64,000 nt of DNA from Nereocystis luetkeana (GCA_031213475.1 JARUPZ010000025.1:6149676-6213675), one strand, 5' to 3'; positions 58,901 to 61,418 are shown, counted from the first letter of the stretch. Notes: generated by a model from the sequence alone, not told the origin. Numbers and translations are program-made.

Positions 58901-61401
58901 TATGTACTAATACCAGGTACCGGTATGTTTCACTGTGTTGCTATGACCCCCGTATTGGCTACGCGACATCAGCTAACAATCTCCGATTTTCCGGGCTAAG
59001 GCCCGCGGCTTATTGTGATGCCAACATTGAGCACAGATACGCTCTTGAGAGCTACAGGCAAAAACATTAGTCAATACCACGTACCTGGTAGCATTTCGAG
59101 AGGCGTTCCTTGCTGAGATGGGCACGAATGCTTAACTGAAAATTCTTCAAAAAATCTGTGAATTCCTATTTTTTATGCAAAACAAACCGGGGCATTCCTC
59201 GGGATTTTTCATTTGTTTCCCGCGGGATTTACCCCGCGATTGTTTTGCAGGATTCGGGATAACCCCCTGGTCCCTTGAAAAATGTGAAATCCTAGGTCGA
59301 CACGAACGCGTCCCGCACAATTTCTATTCCCCCATTCCCGCGCCGAGGAAAAGTGTGAGTCCCGTTCCCGCACGAACACGTCCCGGGGTGGCCACATCCC
59401 ATACAAGGGATGTCATCTGGTACCGAGGTGCCTGGGTCCCGCAGGATATTGTCCCGAAGTCGAAAAGATGTCCCAAGGAATGCCCTGAAAAACTCGGCCC
59501 GAAATGATTAAAGTCCCAAATTCTTTACACATTTTCAAAACCGTACTGTGGCCGTGAATTCCGCCGACAACCCACAGCCTCCCTGATTGTGGCAGTGCCC
59601 ACGACTCACGTCAGAGAAGATGCCGGCACGTACGCCTCGACGAGGAGGCCTCTGGAGTATGGTGCCCCTTCCACCACCACGCGACCCGCCATGCCGAGCC
59701 CAAACACTGCTTGTGCGGGGGGGGGTAATATTGCATCGTAGTTGGGGTAGGGATGACACACGTAGCGTTATGTATGGTTCACACCCCCCTGGACTTTCAC
59801 GGTGGGGGGGGGTTGGGGAGCTTATTCCGAACAACGACAACCTTGGCAGCAGCAGTAACGGCAGCAGCAATTTCTACTTCCTGGAAACGTTTAATAACTG
59901 ATCAACGCTGACGCGAGTTCATGATGCACACACCGGCAGTCGGATGGCAAACGCGAACATAAACGACCAGGCGATAAACATTTAATGTCCATCTCGAACC
60001 AAAACCAACATCAACATCAACATCAATATCAACACGTGTAAAAAAGGGTTGATGAAATGGTTTCCATACAGAGTATTTGTTTTTTGTCTTGGAGGCGGTA
60101 TCTCGCCTGCAACGATGGCGTGGGTCCGGCTCACTAGCAGGGCTCCCTTCCACAGAGCGAGTCTGCCCAGCATCATCTGCGCCTCAGGCGACCACTCCCA
60201 CCTTTGTTTCGTCCAAAATAGCGAGGGAACAAATGTACAGGAGGTTTGCCAGGAAGAGGAATTGTCGAGAGCGGCAAAGGCTAAGGTTAATTTAACCTCT
60301 TTTATGCTGCCGAACTGGGTAGAACCCTCAACAGCGGTACTCGAATTCCACGTAATGTGGCGCGTGCCCGTGACGGGAGAGCAGTCCCTCAAGGTGTTAA
60401 GAGAAACACTTGCCGTCGTAAAACAGTCCACAACCGAGTAGCGTCGGGCCCAAGTTCGTTTCGACGACGGGGACGCCCAAAGCTTGCTCCGCGACAGCCT
60501 GTTTTCCCACCCGTAGCGAGCGTTTCGAGCGCATCGTTCAAATCGCCCAAACGCACCCTCGAGAATTACCGATGGGAGCTGAGAAAGTGCTGGCAATGTT
60601 TCCAACGAACGCTCCAGGTGATACCAAAAGCAAGCATAAAAGAGAAACGCTCTGTCTCGCCAACCGTCTTGAGGTGAGCGAGAGGTCTGGCGTGCGAGTG
60701 ACGTAGTCATTGTACGAGCGTAATTGCCCAACTATGACTACCTACGTATACCGCAGTGACACCATCCCCGAGTTTCTTCGGGTGCCCGAGGATGCAATCG
60801 GCCTTTTTCCACCGTCTCTCGTTCTCCTCTCCGGTAGGATAGTCCCGAGGAGATTGACTTGCAACCCCTGCCGAAGCTAACCTCCACGCGTTTCACGCCG
60901 GCCACCCGAAGCTTTGGCCGAGATCACTTGATCCCCTCTCCCACAGCGACGGTTTGGATCTCATCACTGCAGGGGCGACTAATTCTCCAGTTCTTGTTTG
61001 TTTCATACTGGCTAACTATATGTTACAGCGTTTCCTGAAAACTTTCTATTAGTACTGCATCCACCTTTTTGGGGGGAGAGGGGGAACGAACTACCTGGAA
61101 TTAGGAACTGTAGTATGGAAGTAATTTAGGCAGTAAGTGAGAACTAACCGAAAAAAACGAAAGCAGCCTATCAACGGCCGCATCGCCGCCTCGCCACCGC
61201 CGCGTCGGGACTCACCTCCACGTGTCCACGCCGGTAGCCCAAAGCTCGCACCTCGGCCACCTCCTTCCCGAGTCCCCAACTCCGTCGGAGCCACCGCCGC
61301 AGCCGCCGGTCGTGTCTCCCTTTTTTCCGCCCATTCCCCCCCCACCTCGGGGTCCACCCCGCAGCGCTTTCCCGTAGCGGCTCTCGTCTTCGAAGCAGAA
61401 C
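25166..61401 (-). CDS. Spliced gene model, 14 exons, unidentified protein (at least 1,260 codons)
   Basis: Minus-strand exons, 5' to 3': 61401-61216, 59706-59610, 58446-58308, 56841-55560, 52460-52300, 47909-47761, 46711-46487, 44547-44359, 43553-43328, 38033-37551, 33163-32996, 31382-31244, 27260-27106, 25354-25166 (stop TAG 25168-25166). Each exon has AG before it and GT after it, and reading phase is continuous at all 13 junctions. I do not recognise the family. Visible features are alanine-rich triplet-encoded runs (exons 4 and 10), an acidic ~30-residue repeat (exon 4), beta-rich short exons and a Lys/Arg/Ala-rich helical C-terminus. The N-terminal start is not identified and may lie beyond 61.4 kb. 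Introns are 0.8-5.3 kb and hold most repeats in the window. Two adjoining genes remain possible, since no transcript evidence is available. Confidence 0.6.
25452..25561. mobile_element. MITE-B copy 4
   Basis: TTACGGGGGGGGAGATGGTC at the left, TTCAATATGGTCCCCTATTA at the right. It lies back to back with copy 5, just upstream of terminal exon 14 in gene orientation. Confidence 0.8.
25564..25670. mobile_element. MITE-B copy 5
   Basis: TATTACGGGGGACCATAGTA ... GCAATGTTCCCCCGTAATA. Adjacent to copy 4 with only a few bases between. Confidence 0.85.
25671..27105. other. Intronic unassigned sequence
   Basis: Lies between exon 13 and exon 14 of the minus-strand model. No repeat termini or additional exon recognised. 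Confidence 0.4.
27106..27260 (-). CDS. Exon 13
   Basis: Acceptor CCTCCACGCAG, donor GCTCAG/GTGACG. It encodes KGATVHDRPAISLTWGVKFD and then an acidic helix-like EEAVEPIALDDGGGELYEEQ and an Ala-rich end. It begins with two bases that complete the split codon left by exon 12, and ends in phase 0. Codon third positions are mostly G/C, unlike the flanking intron sequence. Confidence 0.7.
27322..27571 (-). mobile_element. Element R copy 1
   Basis: About 250 bp with termini GAGGCGTTCTACGACAGAGG and CCTCTACCGTAGAACGCATC. The interior words CTCACCCGAAAACTGACTTC and GGCATTCCGACGATTTTGGG match other copies. No coding capacity. Confidence 0.85.
27781..27880. mobile_element. MITE-A copy (g), diverged
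   Basis: AGGACCGCAGACCCGTCTTG and GGACTGGACTGCGGTCTTAA arms are recognisable. Both ends contain small indels. Confidence 0.65.
28240..28441. repeat. (CCT)n microsatellite
   Basis: About 200 bp of CCT/CTC units with a few interruptions. Pro, Leu and Gly open frames across it are artefacts. Confidence 0.95.
28480..29480. repeat. GATC-rich degenerate tandem repeat (~130 bp units)
   Basis: Recurring words CGGCGGACGGGTCGCGATCT, TAGATCCTATC, CTGCCGTTGCGAGATG and ATCTAGATCATCTAGATCCT. Units are strongly diverged. Related sequence is found at 2.3, 33.5, 41.3, 42.1, 48.2 and 57.9 kb. Confidence 0.6.
29511..29604. mobile_element. MITE-A copy (h), diverged
   Basis: TTTTAGAACTGCAGTCCTGT at the left with GGCTGCGGTATTAAAA at the right. 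Flanking TTAA lost. Confidence 0.7.
29605..30488. other. Intronic unassigned sequence
   Basis: No exon, element terminus or RNA gene recognised. A G tract at about 30231-30247. Confidence 0.4.
30489..30594. mobile_element. MITE-B copy 6
   Basis: TTACGGGGGACCATAGTTAA ... TTAACTATGGTCCCCCGTAA. Good arm symmetry. Confidence 0.9.
30698..30853. mobile_element. Hairpin element with GGGTCGAT termini and TTA target duplication
   Basis: TTA, then GGGTCGATGAACACGAGG ... CCTCGTAAAAGATCGACCC, then TTA. Inner arms TTTCCCGAAATATCGGTATT and ATTTCGGGAAAATACCGA pair. Other R copies have a single uninterrupted CCTTAACCCAAAATCG here. A 3-bp TTA duplication is typical of PIF/Harbinger-type elements; only one copy is seen. 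Confidence 0.65.
30980..31066. mobile_element. MITE-A copy (i), left end truncated
   Basis: AGAACCGCAGTCCCGTTCTG at the left without the leading CCCTTT; right end intact with TTAA at 31063-31066. Nested in R copy 2. Confidence 0.88.
31244..31382 (-). CDS. Exon 12
   Basis: Acceptor GACGCGGCAG, donor GAAGAAG/GTATAT. It encodes KMTGEVRDVQLQVALAALVV and then FDVVDDAASAGFDEANSAPK and an acidic end. It starts in phase 0, as exon 11 requires, and ends in phase 1, as exon 13 requires. The ATG inside could also be read as a start, but phase continuity with exon 11 favours an internal exon. Confidence 0.68.
31480..32470. repeat. Degenerate ~110 bp tandem repeat, interrupted by R copy 3
   Basis: About seven units with CTTGTTCGGCCCACAGCGGC, GGGAGGAA.ATA...AGCGATA and GCTCG.AG.GAA.AATCGC. 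R copy 3 (31702-31928) splits one unit. The frames across it (80-139 codons) do not share a conserved reading frame. Confidence 0.65.
31702..31928 (+). mobile_element. Element R copy 3
   Basis: CACGTTCTACGATCGTAGAG at the left, then AGCACATTTCCGC, CATGGGATTATTCATCGGGA, GTCAGTTTTCGGGTGAGGTA and GGGGTGAACCTCTAT at the right. The very end is missing. Confidence 0.8.
32711..32866 (+). mobile_element. Q element copy 7, diverged 3' part
   Basis: ATGTGCTCCGTCTCGGCATT followed by GTCTATGGACACGCGACTAC and CATGCATGGCATGAGTACCC, ending in a C tract. A second C tract precedes it. Confidence 0.7.
32874..32962. repeat. Fragment of the ~34 bp minisatellite seen at 7.8 kb
   Basis: Reverse complement contains GTTATGCCTCTAGAGTGCG-like and CACTGCAGTGCGGTAGGGG words shared with 7741-7915. 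Confidence 0.55.
32996..33163 (-). CDS. Exon 11
   Basis: Acceptor AACCCAACAG, donor TTCCAG/GTAAGG. Exactly 56 codons, phase 0 at both ends: VPGVGAVYCNPMHLLVTVSQ, WHQTLRVRCYDFLSGETREA, then PRPAPKEDAELIREFQ. The alternating hydrophobic pattern in the first half suggests beta strands, perhaps a propeller-like or C2-like fold; I cannot name the family. A G-rich run follows the donor closely in the transcript. Confidence 0.78.
33515..33900. repeat. GATC-rich dispersed repeat, interrupted by MITE-B
   Basis: GACAGATCGGACAGATCATG, CAGATCAGCTAGATCATCTG, and after the MITE CATCCAACCCAGGAAACAGG and GATGATAC words. Related to 28.5-29.5 kb. Confidence 0.5.
33571..33676. mobile_element. MITE-B copy 7
   Basis: TTACGGGGGACCATAGTAAG ... 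TTAATATGGCCCCCCGTAA, followed by TA. Confidence 0.87.
33901..34455. other. Intronic unassigned sequence
   Basis: Overlapping frames on both strands. No splice-flanked exon with matching phase found. Confidence 0.4.
34456..34522. repeat. (CT)n followed by C tract
   Basis: About 22 CT units, then about 20 C. Confidence 0.95.
34552..34706 (+). mobile_element. Q element copy 8, diverged 3' part
   Basis: GGCGCTTCGGTGCTTGGTGC, CTGGTCGGTGAAAGCCCGAC, GTGCTCCGTCCCGACATTGT, GATCATACGACTACGGCCCT, ending in a CTCCC-rich tail. Confidence 0.75.
35120..35490. repeat. ~140 bp tandem repeat, three units
   Basis: CTGACTGGCACG occurs at about 35175, 35318 and 35450 with conserved surroundings (GAGCATTGAGT..GTTCGCCGG, TACGTCGCCAC). 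Confidence 0.75.
35499..35607. mobile_element. MITE-B copy 8
   Basis: TA, TTACGGGGCACCACAGTTAA ... TTAACTATGGTCCCCCGTAA, TA. Confidence 0.9.
35880..36200. repeat. ~110 bp tandem repeat, three units
   Basis: GGGNCAGAGCGGTATTATCAACGGAT-type cores at about 35930, 36040 and 36153. A related fragment (ACCACTCTGTCCCAAAATAT) lies near 54,662. Confidence 0.7.
36556..36835 (+). mobile_element. Q element copy 5, 5'-truncated
   Basis: Plus orientation. ACACCGGAAATTTAATCAAC, CATATGCAAGTCCGCCTC, GATGCAGCTCACCCTTCATG, GTGCTCCG-type block, GAGATCGAGTACATCTCTCC, then a C tract at 36820-36835. It shows the element's 3' end directly. Confidence 0.85.
36920..37030. mobile_element. MITE-B copy 9
   Basis: TATTACCGGGGGACCATAGT ... 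TTAACTATGGTCCCCCGGTC. Confidence 0.9.
37300..37545. repeat. Degenerate tandem repeat with GACCGCTTGACTGAC words
   Basis: GACCGCTTGACTGACCG, GACCGCTTGACTGACAG, CGACGCGTCGAG and CTTGACGCGTCAAG occur here, as at 4150-4400. It abuts the donor side of exon 10. Confidence 0.6.
37551..38033 (-). CDS. Exon 10, alanine-rich
   Basis: Acceptor CGGCCAG, donor GATGCC/GTAAGA; an alternative donor CGGAAG/GTACCT 21 bases earlier keeps the same phase. It encodes VEAHTTFSLVLGKGDLARLT, EGSDVLAHAENWPVGVSAAD, then a ~65-residue Ala/Asp/Thr run, then EDEAWELVARKVPPRND. The Ala run comes from a CAG/CTG-type array (37729-37925 on the plus strand) with GCC/GAT interruptions. Phase 0 at both ends matches its neighbours. 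Confidence 0.62.
37729..37925. repeat. (GCA)n/(CAG)n compound microsatellite within exon 10
   Basis: About 200 bp of imperfect GCA units with GGC, GTA and ATC variants. In the exon frame it encodes an alanine-rich tract. Confidence 0.95.
38354..38936 (-). mobile_element. Q element copy 1, near full length with two CCTGGTA inserts
   Basis: Minus orientation: 5' end GGTTGGGTTGGCGTCGGTTG at 38929, 3' end in a C tract (G tract 38354-38391 on plus). Compared with copies 2-4 it has an extra CCTGGTA after a TA at 38685-38691 and again at 38731-38737. Confidence 0.85.
38936..39265 (+). mobile_element. tRNA-derived SINE, copy 2
   Basis: Box A TGGTTCAAGTGG at 38951-38962 and box B GGTTCGAGCCC at 38994-39004 lie in a tRNA-like head (CTGGG/CCCAG T-stem pairs). 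Next come a linker TTTATTTGCAAAAATAAAAA, a body shared with copy 1 (GTACCGTAGCGGGAAGGGGG, CTATGTGACCCCGGATCTGA), and the A-rich end GGGATGAGAAAAAAAATAAA. The acceptor stem does not form, so this is a retroposon. It begins exactly where Q copy 1 ends. Confidence 0.85.
39266..39296. repeat. (AT)n microsatellite
   Basis: About 13 AT units directly after the SINE A-rich tail. Confidence 0.9.
39531..39793 (-). mobile_element. Element R copy 4
   Basis: GAGGCGTTCTACGATAGACG at the left and CCTCTAACGTAGAACGCGTC at the right. Interior words AGGAGCTCCATACCTCACCC and ACATTCCGACGATTTCGGGT. Intact, uninterrupted copy. Confidence 0.9.
39794..40683. other. Intronic unassigned sequence
   Basis: G tract near 40042-40066 and an A tract near 40257-40270. 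The 211-codon minus frame (39557-40192) overlaps R copy 4 and has no conserved motif. Confidence 0.4.
40684..40734. repeat. (CA)n microsatellite
   Basis: About 25 uninterrupted CA units. Confidence 0.97.
41270..41345. repeat. GATC-family fragment leading into the ACAGATCAT array
   Basis: TCGTGCAGATTGCACAGTTC, CCACCCGGCAACGCGACGAC. It matches 42185-42230 and 2415-2455. Confidence 0.5.
41346..41775. repeat. ACAGATCAT-type short-unit satellite
   Basis: About 45 degenerate 9-10 bp units (ACAGATCAT, ACTGATCAC, ACAGACCAT). The reverse-oriented counterpart lies at 48075-48205. His/Thr/Asp or Met/Ile/Cys repeat frames across it are artefacts. Confidence 0.9.
42040..42240. repeat. GATC-rich dispersed repeat
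   Basis: AGATAGATCATGATCTATCT palindrome, then GCGAATCTAACCCCAGGAAG, GTCATGCAGACTATGCAG and CTCCCACCCAGCCACATG. Same family as 2.3, 29.2, 41.3 and 57.9 kb. Confidence 0.6.
42219..42291 (+). mobile_element. LINE 3'-end fragment
   Basis: GGATGCGTGGTTAACGATCA, TGACTAAGGCAAGCAACAAA, TGAGTACGCTCG, then a C tract. It matches the 3' end of LINE-B at 20490-20552. Extreme 5' truncation is typical of LINE insertion. Confidence 0.8.
42292..43140. other. Intronic sequence with C tracts, a CAG run and an unassigned frame
   Basis: C tract 42377-42392; CAG run 42803-42832. A plus frame at 42566-42952 (CGDPKQELMLVYAGEPWGVP onward) is open for 128 codons, but without paired splice sites I leave it uncalled. 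Confidence 0.35.
43328..43553 (-). CDS. Exon 9
   Basis: Acceptor GTCGAGACAG, donor GGAAAGG/GTACGT (other GT sites nearby). It encodes TVAYAPDTQPAALGFGGDRV, NARQLQQPSVKDHRRYASLD, then DLHHTASTTPPMPAAARGAL and a charged end. The first base completes the codon split by exon 8, and it ends in phase 0 for exon 10. High G/C third positions on the minus strand support coding. Confidence 0.6.
43680..43816. repeat. (GGGGA)n microsatellite
   Basis: About 25 units with little variation; G-quadruplex prone on the plus strand. Confidence 0.96.
44062..44330 (+). mobile_element. Element R copy 5 (empty TTAA site)
   Basis: GACGCGTTCTCCGATGGATG at the left, CCTCTATCGTAAAACGCCTC at the right. It has a single CTCCTTAACCCAAAATCGTC where copies 6 and 7 carry MITE-A, so it serves as the pre-insertion reference. 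Confidence 0.88.
44359..44547 (-). CDS. Exon 8
   Basis: Acceptor TCCCTTTACAG, donor GCTGTCAG/GTGCTC. After one base completing the previous codon the frame reads DQKGTTSAVAVSGGAGGAHN, LDRSQNRRAEDAVPPLGEGR, EVAAAAPGGAKISRRRRPRC. Open throughout and phase 2 at the end, as exon 9 needs. It looks like a low-complexity linker; function unknown. Confidence 0.58.
44562..44583. repeat. G homopolymer
   Basis: About 22 G just upstream (in gene orientation) of exon 8; in the transcript this is a C tract that could act as part of a pyrimidine-rich acceptor region. Confidence 0.9.
44584..45208. other. Intronic unassigned sequence
   Basis: CTCAGTTAACTCAGTTAACT short direct repeat near 44613. No exon or element recognised. 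Confidence 0.4.
45209..45319. mobile_element. MITE-B copy 10
   Basis: TA, TTACGGGGTACCCTAGTAAA ... TTTACTGTGGTCCCCCGTGA, TA. Confidence 0.88.
45544..45575. mobile_element. MITE-A right-end relic
   Basis: GATTTGTCCCCCAGGCGGGA followed by CCGCAGCCTTAA resembles the right arm only. It directly precedes copy (j). Confidence 0.55.
45572..45667. mobile_element. MITE-A copy (j)
   Basis: Left TTAA at 45572-45575 and CCCTTTTAGAACCGCAGTCC; right GACACTGCGGTTCTAAAAGG without TTAA. Confidence 0.9.
45701..45800. mobile_element. MITE-A copy (k)
   Basis: Left TTAA at 45701-45704, then CCCCCTTTTAGGACTGCAGT; right GGACTGCGGTCCTAAAAGGG without TTAA. Its arms use GGACTGCAG instead of GAACCGCAG, a subfamily shared with copies (d) and (o). 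Confidence 0.9.
46200..46475 (-). repeat. Tandem Q-terminal units separated by G tracts
   Basis: Three to four ~60 bp units of the form TACTCGATAGGAGATATGTA / CTCGATCTCATGCATGGCCA / TAGTCGTATGGGAGG, each preceded by a 10-20 base G tract. In minus orientation each is a Q 3' end followed by poly-C. Confidence 0.85.
46487..46711 (-). CDS. Exon 7
   Basis: Acceptor TGCCTTCTCCAG with a good pyrimidine tract; donor CTACGCAG/GTTGGC is weak. It encodes IIFTNAPTGDTFSLTVGVGA, LAATDCALATTNASPRSWTI, GQRRRIIKRAIAGRSFFLPT and an acidic EEGEDSDADERPLRRLA end. Phases on both sides fit exons 6 and 8. A plus-strand frame is also open here, but only the minus frame has the splice context. Confidence 0.65.
46755..47230 (-). 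mobile_element. Q element copy 2, near full length
   Basis: G tract at 46755-46771 (3' tail), body words AGTCTGCCTCACAAGCGGTT and GTTGGGTTGGCGTCGGTTGG near 47222. It has no CCTGGTA inserts, so it is a reference for copy 1. Confidence 0.88.
47761..47909 (-). CDS. Exon 6
   Basis: Acceptor GACGCGACAG, donor AACTTGAG/GTGAGG. It encodes VEATKAAKLQAWLAIKPRFR, GLTLGTVTRVSGRLLSLMVY, ELPQQPGNL. Phase 0 at the start; two bases over at the end, completed to Arg by exon 7. The compact hydrophobic pattern suggests a folded domain. One of the clearest exons in the window. Confidence 0.8.
48075..48205. repeat. CTGTATGAT-type short-unit satellite
   Basis: About 13 units of GATCTGTAT. It is the reverse complement of the 41.3-41.8 kb array, followed by GATC-family words (TTCCTGGGTTGGATCTG). 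Confidence 0.88.
48330..48358. repeat. (GATA)n microsatellite
   Basis: Seven units of AGAT inside GATC-family sequence. Confidence 0.85.
48469..48730. repeat. ~70 bp tandem repeat, four units
   Basis: Core CCGGGAATATA.G.TCC.TTTTATATTTATATCAGAG..CCAA repeats near 48477, 48546, 48616 and 48676, decaying downstream. Confidence 0.8.
48841..49185 (+). mobile_element. Element R copy 6, filled with MITE-A
   Basis: GACGCGTTCTACGATAGAAG at the left, CCCTCTATCTATCGG at the right. Interrupted at its internal TTAA by MITE-A (48903-48999). Confidence 0.88.
48903..48999. mobile_element. MITE-A copy (l), inserted in R copy 6
   Basis: Perfect TTAA at 48903-48906 and 48996-48999. R copies 5 and 8 carry a single TTAA here. 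Confidence 0.96.
49186..49612. other. Intronic unassigned sequence
   Basis: A and C homopolymers (about 49273-49286 and 49531-49552). No exon recognised. Confidence 0.4.
49613..49709. mobile_element. MITE-A copy (m), intact
   Basis: TTAA at 49613-49616 and 49706-49709; arms CCCTTTTAGAACCGCAGTCC and GGGACTGCGGTTCTAAAGGG. Confidence 0.95.
49976..50317 (+). mobile_element. Element R copy 7, filled with MITE-A
   Basis: GACGCGTTCTACGATAGAGG at the left, CCTCTATTGTAGAACGCCTC at the right. MITE-A sits in the same internal TTAA as in copy 6, but is a different sequence variant. Confidence 0.92.
50038..50135. mobile_element. MITE-A copy (n), inserted in R copy 7
   Basis: Perfect TTAA at 50038-50041 and 50132-50135; arms differ slightly from copy (l). 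Confidence 0.96.
50435..50703 (+). mobile_element. Element R copy 8 (empty TTAA site)
   Basis: GCGCTCTACGATAGAGGTAC at the left, CCACTATGTCATAGAATGCC at the right. Internal CTTCTTAACCTAAAATCGTC is unoccupied. Confidence 0.88.
50704..51700. other. Intronic sequence; AT palindromes and a CAG run
   Basis: ATATATATCATATATATCAT near 51270 and a CAG run at 51450-51485. No exon recognised. Confidence 0.45.
51701..51807. mobile_element. MITE-A copy (o)
   Basis: CCCCTTTTAGGACTGCAGTC at the left, with a duplicated TTGGGGACAA inside; right end AGTTCTAAAGGGC followed by TTAA at 51804-51807. Confidence 0.82.
51917..52024. mobile_element. MITE-B copy 11
   Basis: CACGGGGGACCACATAGTAA ... GTTTTACCATGGTCCCCCGT. 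Small indels in both arms. Confidence 0.85.
52264..52287. repeat. C homopolymer
   Basis: About 23 C, lying 12 bases past the donor of exon 5; a long G run in the transcript. Confidence 0.9.
52300..52460 (-). CDS. Exon 5
   Basis: Acceptor TTTGTTTTTTGGCAG, the best pyrimidine tract in the model; donor CGGCAG/GTGCGG. Two bases complete the Gly codon from exon 4, then RELGGEGKRSRRTKILAEGS, GVAGEGAGTRPGGKVRVNAF, SVRMGEYKEELRQ. It ends in phase 0 for exon 6. Basic and Gly-rich first half, more structured second half. Confidence 0.75.
52561..53099 (-). mobile_element. Q element copy 3, near full length
   Basis: 3' tail is the G-rich stretch 52561-52603 on plus. Body words CTAAGAACCGCTTGTGAGGC and CAATGGGAGTACTATGTAAC; 5' end GGTTGGGTTGGCGTCGGTTG at about 53092. 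Reference copy without CCTGGTA inserts. Confidence 0.88.
53256..53364. mobile_element. MITE-B copy 12
   Basis: TATTACGGAGGACCATAGTA ... TTTACTATGGTCCCCGGTAG. Confidence 0.9.
53610..53718. mobile_element. MITE-B copy 13
   Basis: TATTACGGGGAACCATAGTA ... TTTAACGTGGTCCCCCGCAA, then TA. Confidence 0.9.
53955..54200. repeat. (TTTG)n microsatellite
   Basis: About 240 bp of GTTT units with CGTTT and GTGTTT variants. Phe/Val/Cys/Leu frames across it are artefacts. Confidence 0.95.
54776..54863. mobile_element. MITE-A copy (p)
   Basis: GTTTAAAACCGCGGTCCCGT at the left; GGGACTGCGGTCCTAAAAGG at the right, followed by GTAA. Confidence 0.82.
54949..55166 (+). mobile_element. LINE 3' fragment (~220 bp)
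   Basis: Starts in the final coding words (AGATAGATGGTGGCCACAGG) and runs through TAGGAGTAGGAACGGTGCTC, GGTCAGATGACTAAGGCAAT and GAGTACGCTCCC into a C tract of about 20. Colinear with LINE-B 20345-20552. Confidence 0.9.
55560..56841 (-). CDS. Exon 4, large low-complexity exon
   Basis: Acceptor GTGTTTTCTCCAG, donor ACCAAAG/GTGTGG; 1,282 bases. The N-terminal part EACSVSPDGVRLRQHHYSDR EPWWCLHKRREEDYDVHWEL looks globular. Then come a Ser run, three diverged ~30-residue acidic repeats (STIAPRETTAEEEEYSENVP; STVALLGTTAEEEEENHEIF; STIAQLETAEEGEEESSKND), a Gly/Ser region, an Ala run encoded by a CTG-type array, then ERAVWVLQLLRVSGAHNLVD. Phase 0 in, phase 1 out, fitting exons 3 and 5. The acidic repeats are conserved at the residue level, which supports translation of this frame. 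Confidence 0.68.
55881..56060. repeat. (CTG)n-type array within exon 4
   Basis: About 180 bp of CTG with CTC, CCG and CGG variants. It encodes alanine in the exon frame, while another minus frame gives Gln and the plus frames Leu/Ala. Confidence 0.95.
56984..57110 (-). repeat. Two tandem Q-terminal units with G tracts
   Basis: GGGTACTCGATAGGAGATAT / GTACTCGATCTCATGCATGG occurs twice here, each preceded by a G tract, and a third time as the end of Q copy 4. Confidence 0.9.
57111..57671 (-). mobile_element. Q element copy 4, near full length, with TA-bounded inserts
   Basis: 3' G-tract tail at about 57113-57129, body as in copies 1-3, 5' end near 57650. Relative to the others it has an extra TGTA at 57596-57599 (TA already present before it) and CCAGGTA at 57664-57670 in the TATATA that borders the 5' end. 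Confidence 0.88.
57860..58030. repeat. GATC-rich dispersed repeat
   Basis: CACAGATCTAACCTCAGGGA, GTGTAGACGACGCAGATCGG, GACATGAACTAGATCATACA. Same word order as at 42.1 and 48.2 kb. Confidence 0.55.
58308..58446 (-). CDS. Exon 3
   Basis: Acceptor CTGTTTCCAG, donor ACTGAG/GTGAGC, both close to consensus. It encodes CRLHVSVEDLKRLFSDDPEK, MVVGRKGEMVEEFVKMLFFQ, YTLETE: an amphipathic, well-ordered sequence with no low complexity. It takes one base from exon 2's split codon and ends in phase 0. Best single coding exon by appearance; family not recognised. Confidence 0.82.
58605..58718. mobile_element. MITE-B copy 14, with a CCAGGTA insert
   Basis: TACGGGGGACCATAGTAAAT ... TTCAATATGGTCCCCCGTAA. 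The right arm reads GTCCTACCAGGTATTCAATA where other copies read CCTATTCAATA or CCTATTTAATA, so 7 bp are added exactly at the TA. Confidence 0.9.
58719..58920. repeat. TATTACTCTGTGTTACCATG-type minisatellite
   Basis: Degenerate ~11 bp units (TGTATTACTCTG, TGTATTACCATG) about 12 times, starting directly at the end of MITE-B copy 14. Confidence 0.85.
59091..59609. other. Intronic sequence with repeated CCCG-rich words
   Basis: GGGATTT and CGTCCCGCAC-type words repeat. No element termini identified. Confidence 0.35.
59610..59706 (-). CDS. Exon 2
   Basis: Acceptor CCCCGCACAAGCAG after a C tract; donor TCTGAC/GTGAGT, full consensus. Two bases complete the split codon, then FGLGMAGRVVVEGAPYSRGL LVEAYVPASSL, and two bases remain for exon 3. 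The hydrophobic alternation suggests beta structure. Confidence 0.68.
60115..60441 (+). CDS. Unassigned plus-strand ORF (108 aa)
   Basis: ATG in ACGATGGCG context, then AWVRLTSRAPFHRASLPSII, CASGDHSHLCFVQNSEGTNV, a charged EEELSRAAKAKVNLTSF segment and VLEFHVMWRVPVTGEQSLKV; stop TAG. Third positions are G/C-rich at the start. A longer frame on the minus strand (59982-60731) overlaps it, so coding strand is uncertain. It lies in intron 1 of the minus-strand gene. It could be an exon of an unseen gene or chance. Confidence 0.3.
   Translation: MAWVRLTSRAPFHRASLPSIICASGDHSHLCFVQNSEGTNVQEVCQEEELSRAAKAKVNLTSFMLPNWVEPSTAVLEFHVMWRVPVTGEQSLKVLRETLAVVKQSTTE
61216..61401 (-). CDS. Exon 1 of the recognised chain (not the start)
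   Basis: Acceptor TTCTCCTGCAACAG, donor CGTGGAG/GTGAGT. In the phase required by exon 2 it reads SASKTRAATGKRCGVDPEVG, GEWAEKRETRPAAAAVAPTE, LGTREGGGRGASFGLPAWTR. All three frames are open, so the phase is inferred from exon 2 alone. MITE-B copy 15 begins 18 bases beyond its acceptor. Confidence 0.5.
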
Positions 61402-61418
61402 CTGTTGCAGGAGAATGT

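Noticed and set aside
59982..60731. 249-codon minus frame
   Set aside because: No donor/acceptor pair fits the phase of exons 1 and 2. Codon usage favours the opposite strand in its central part. Not called as an exon.
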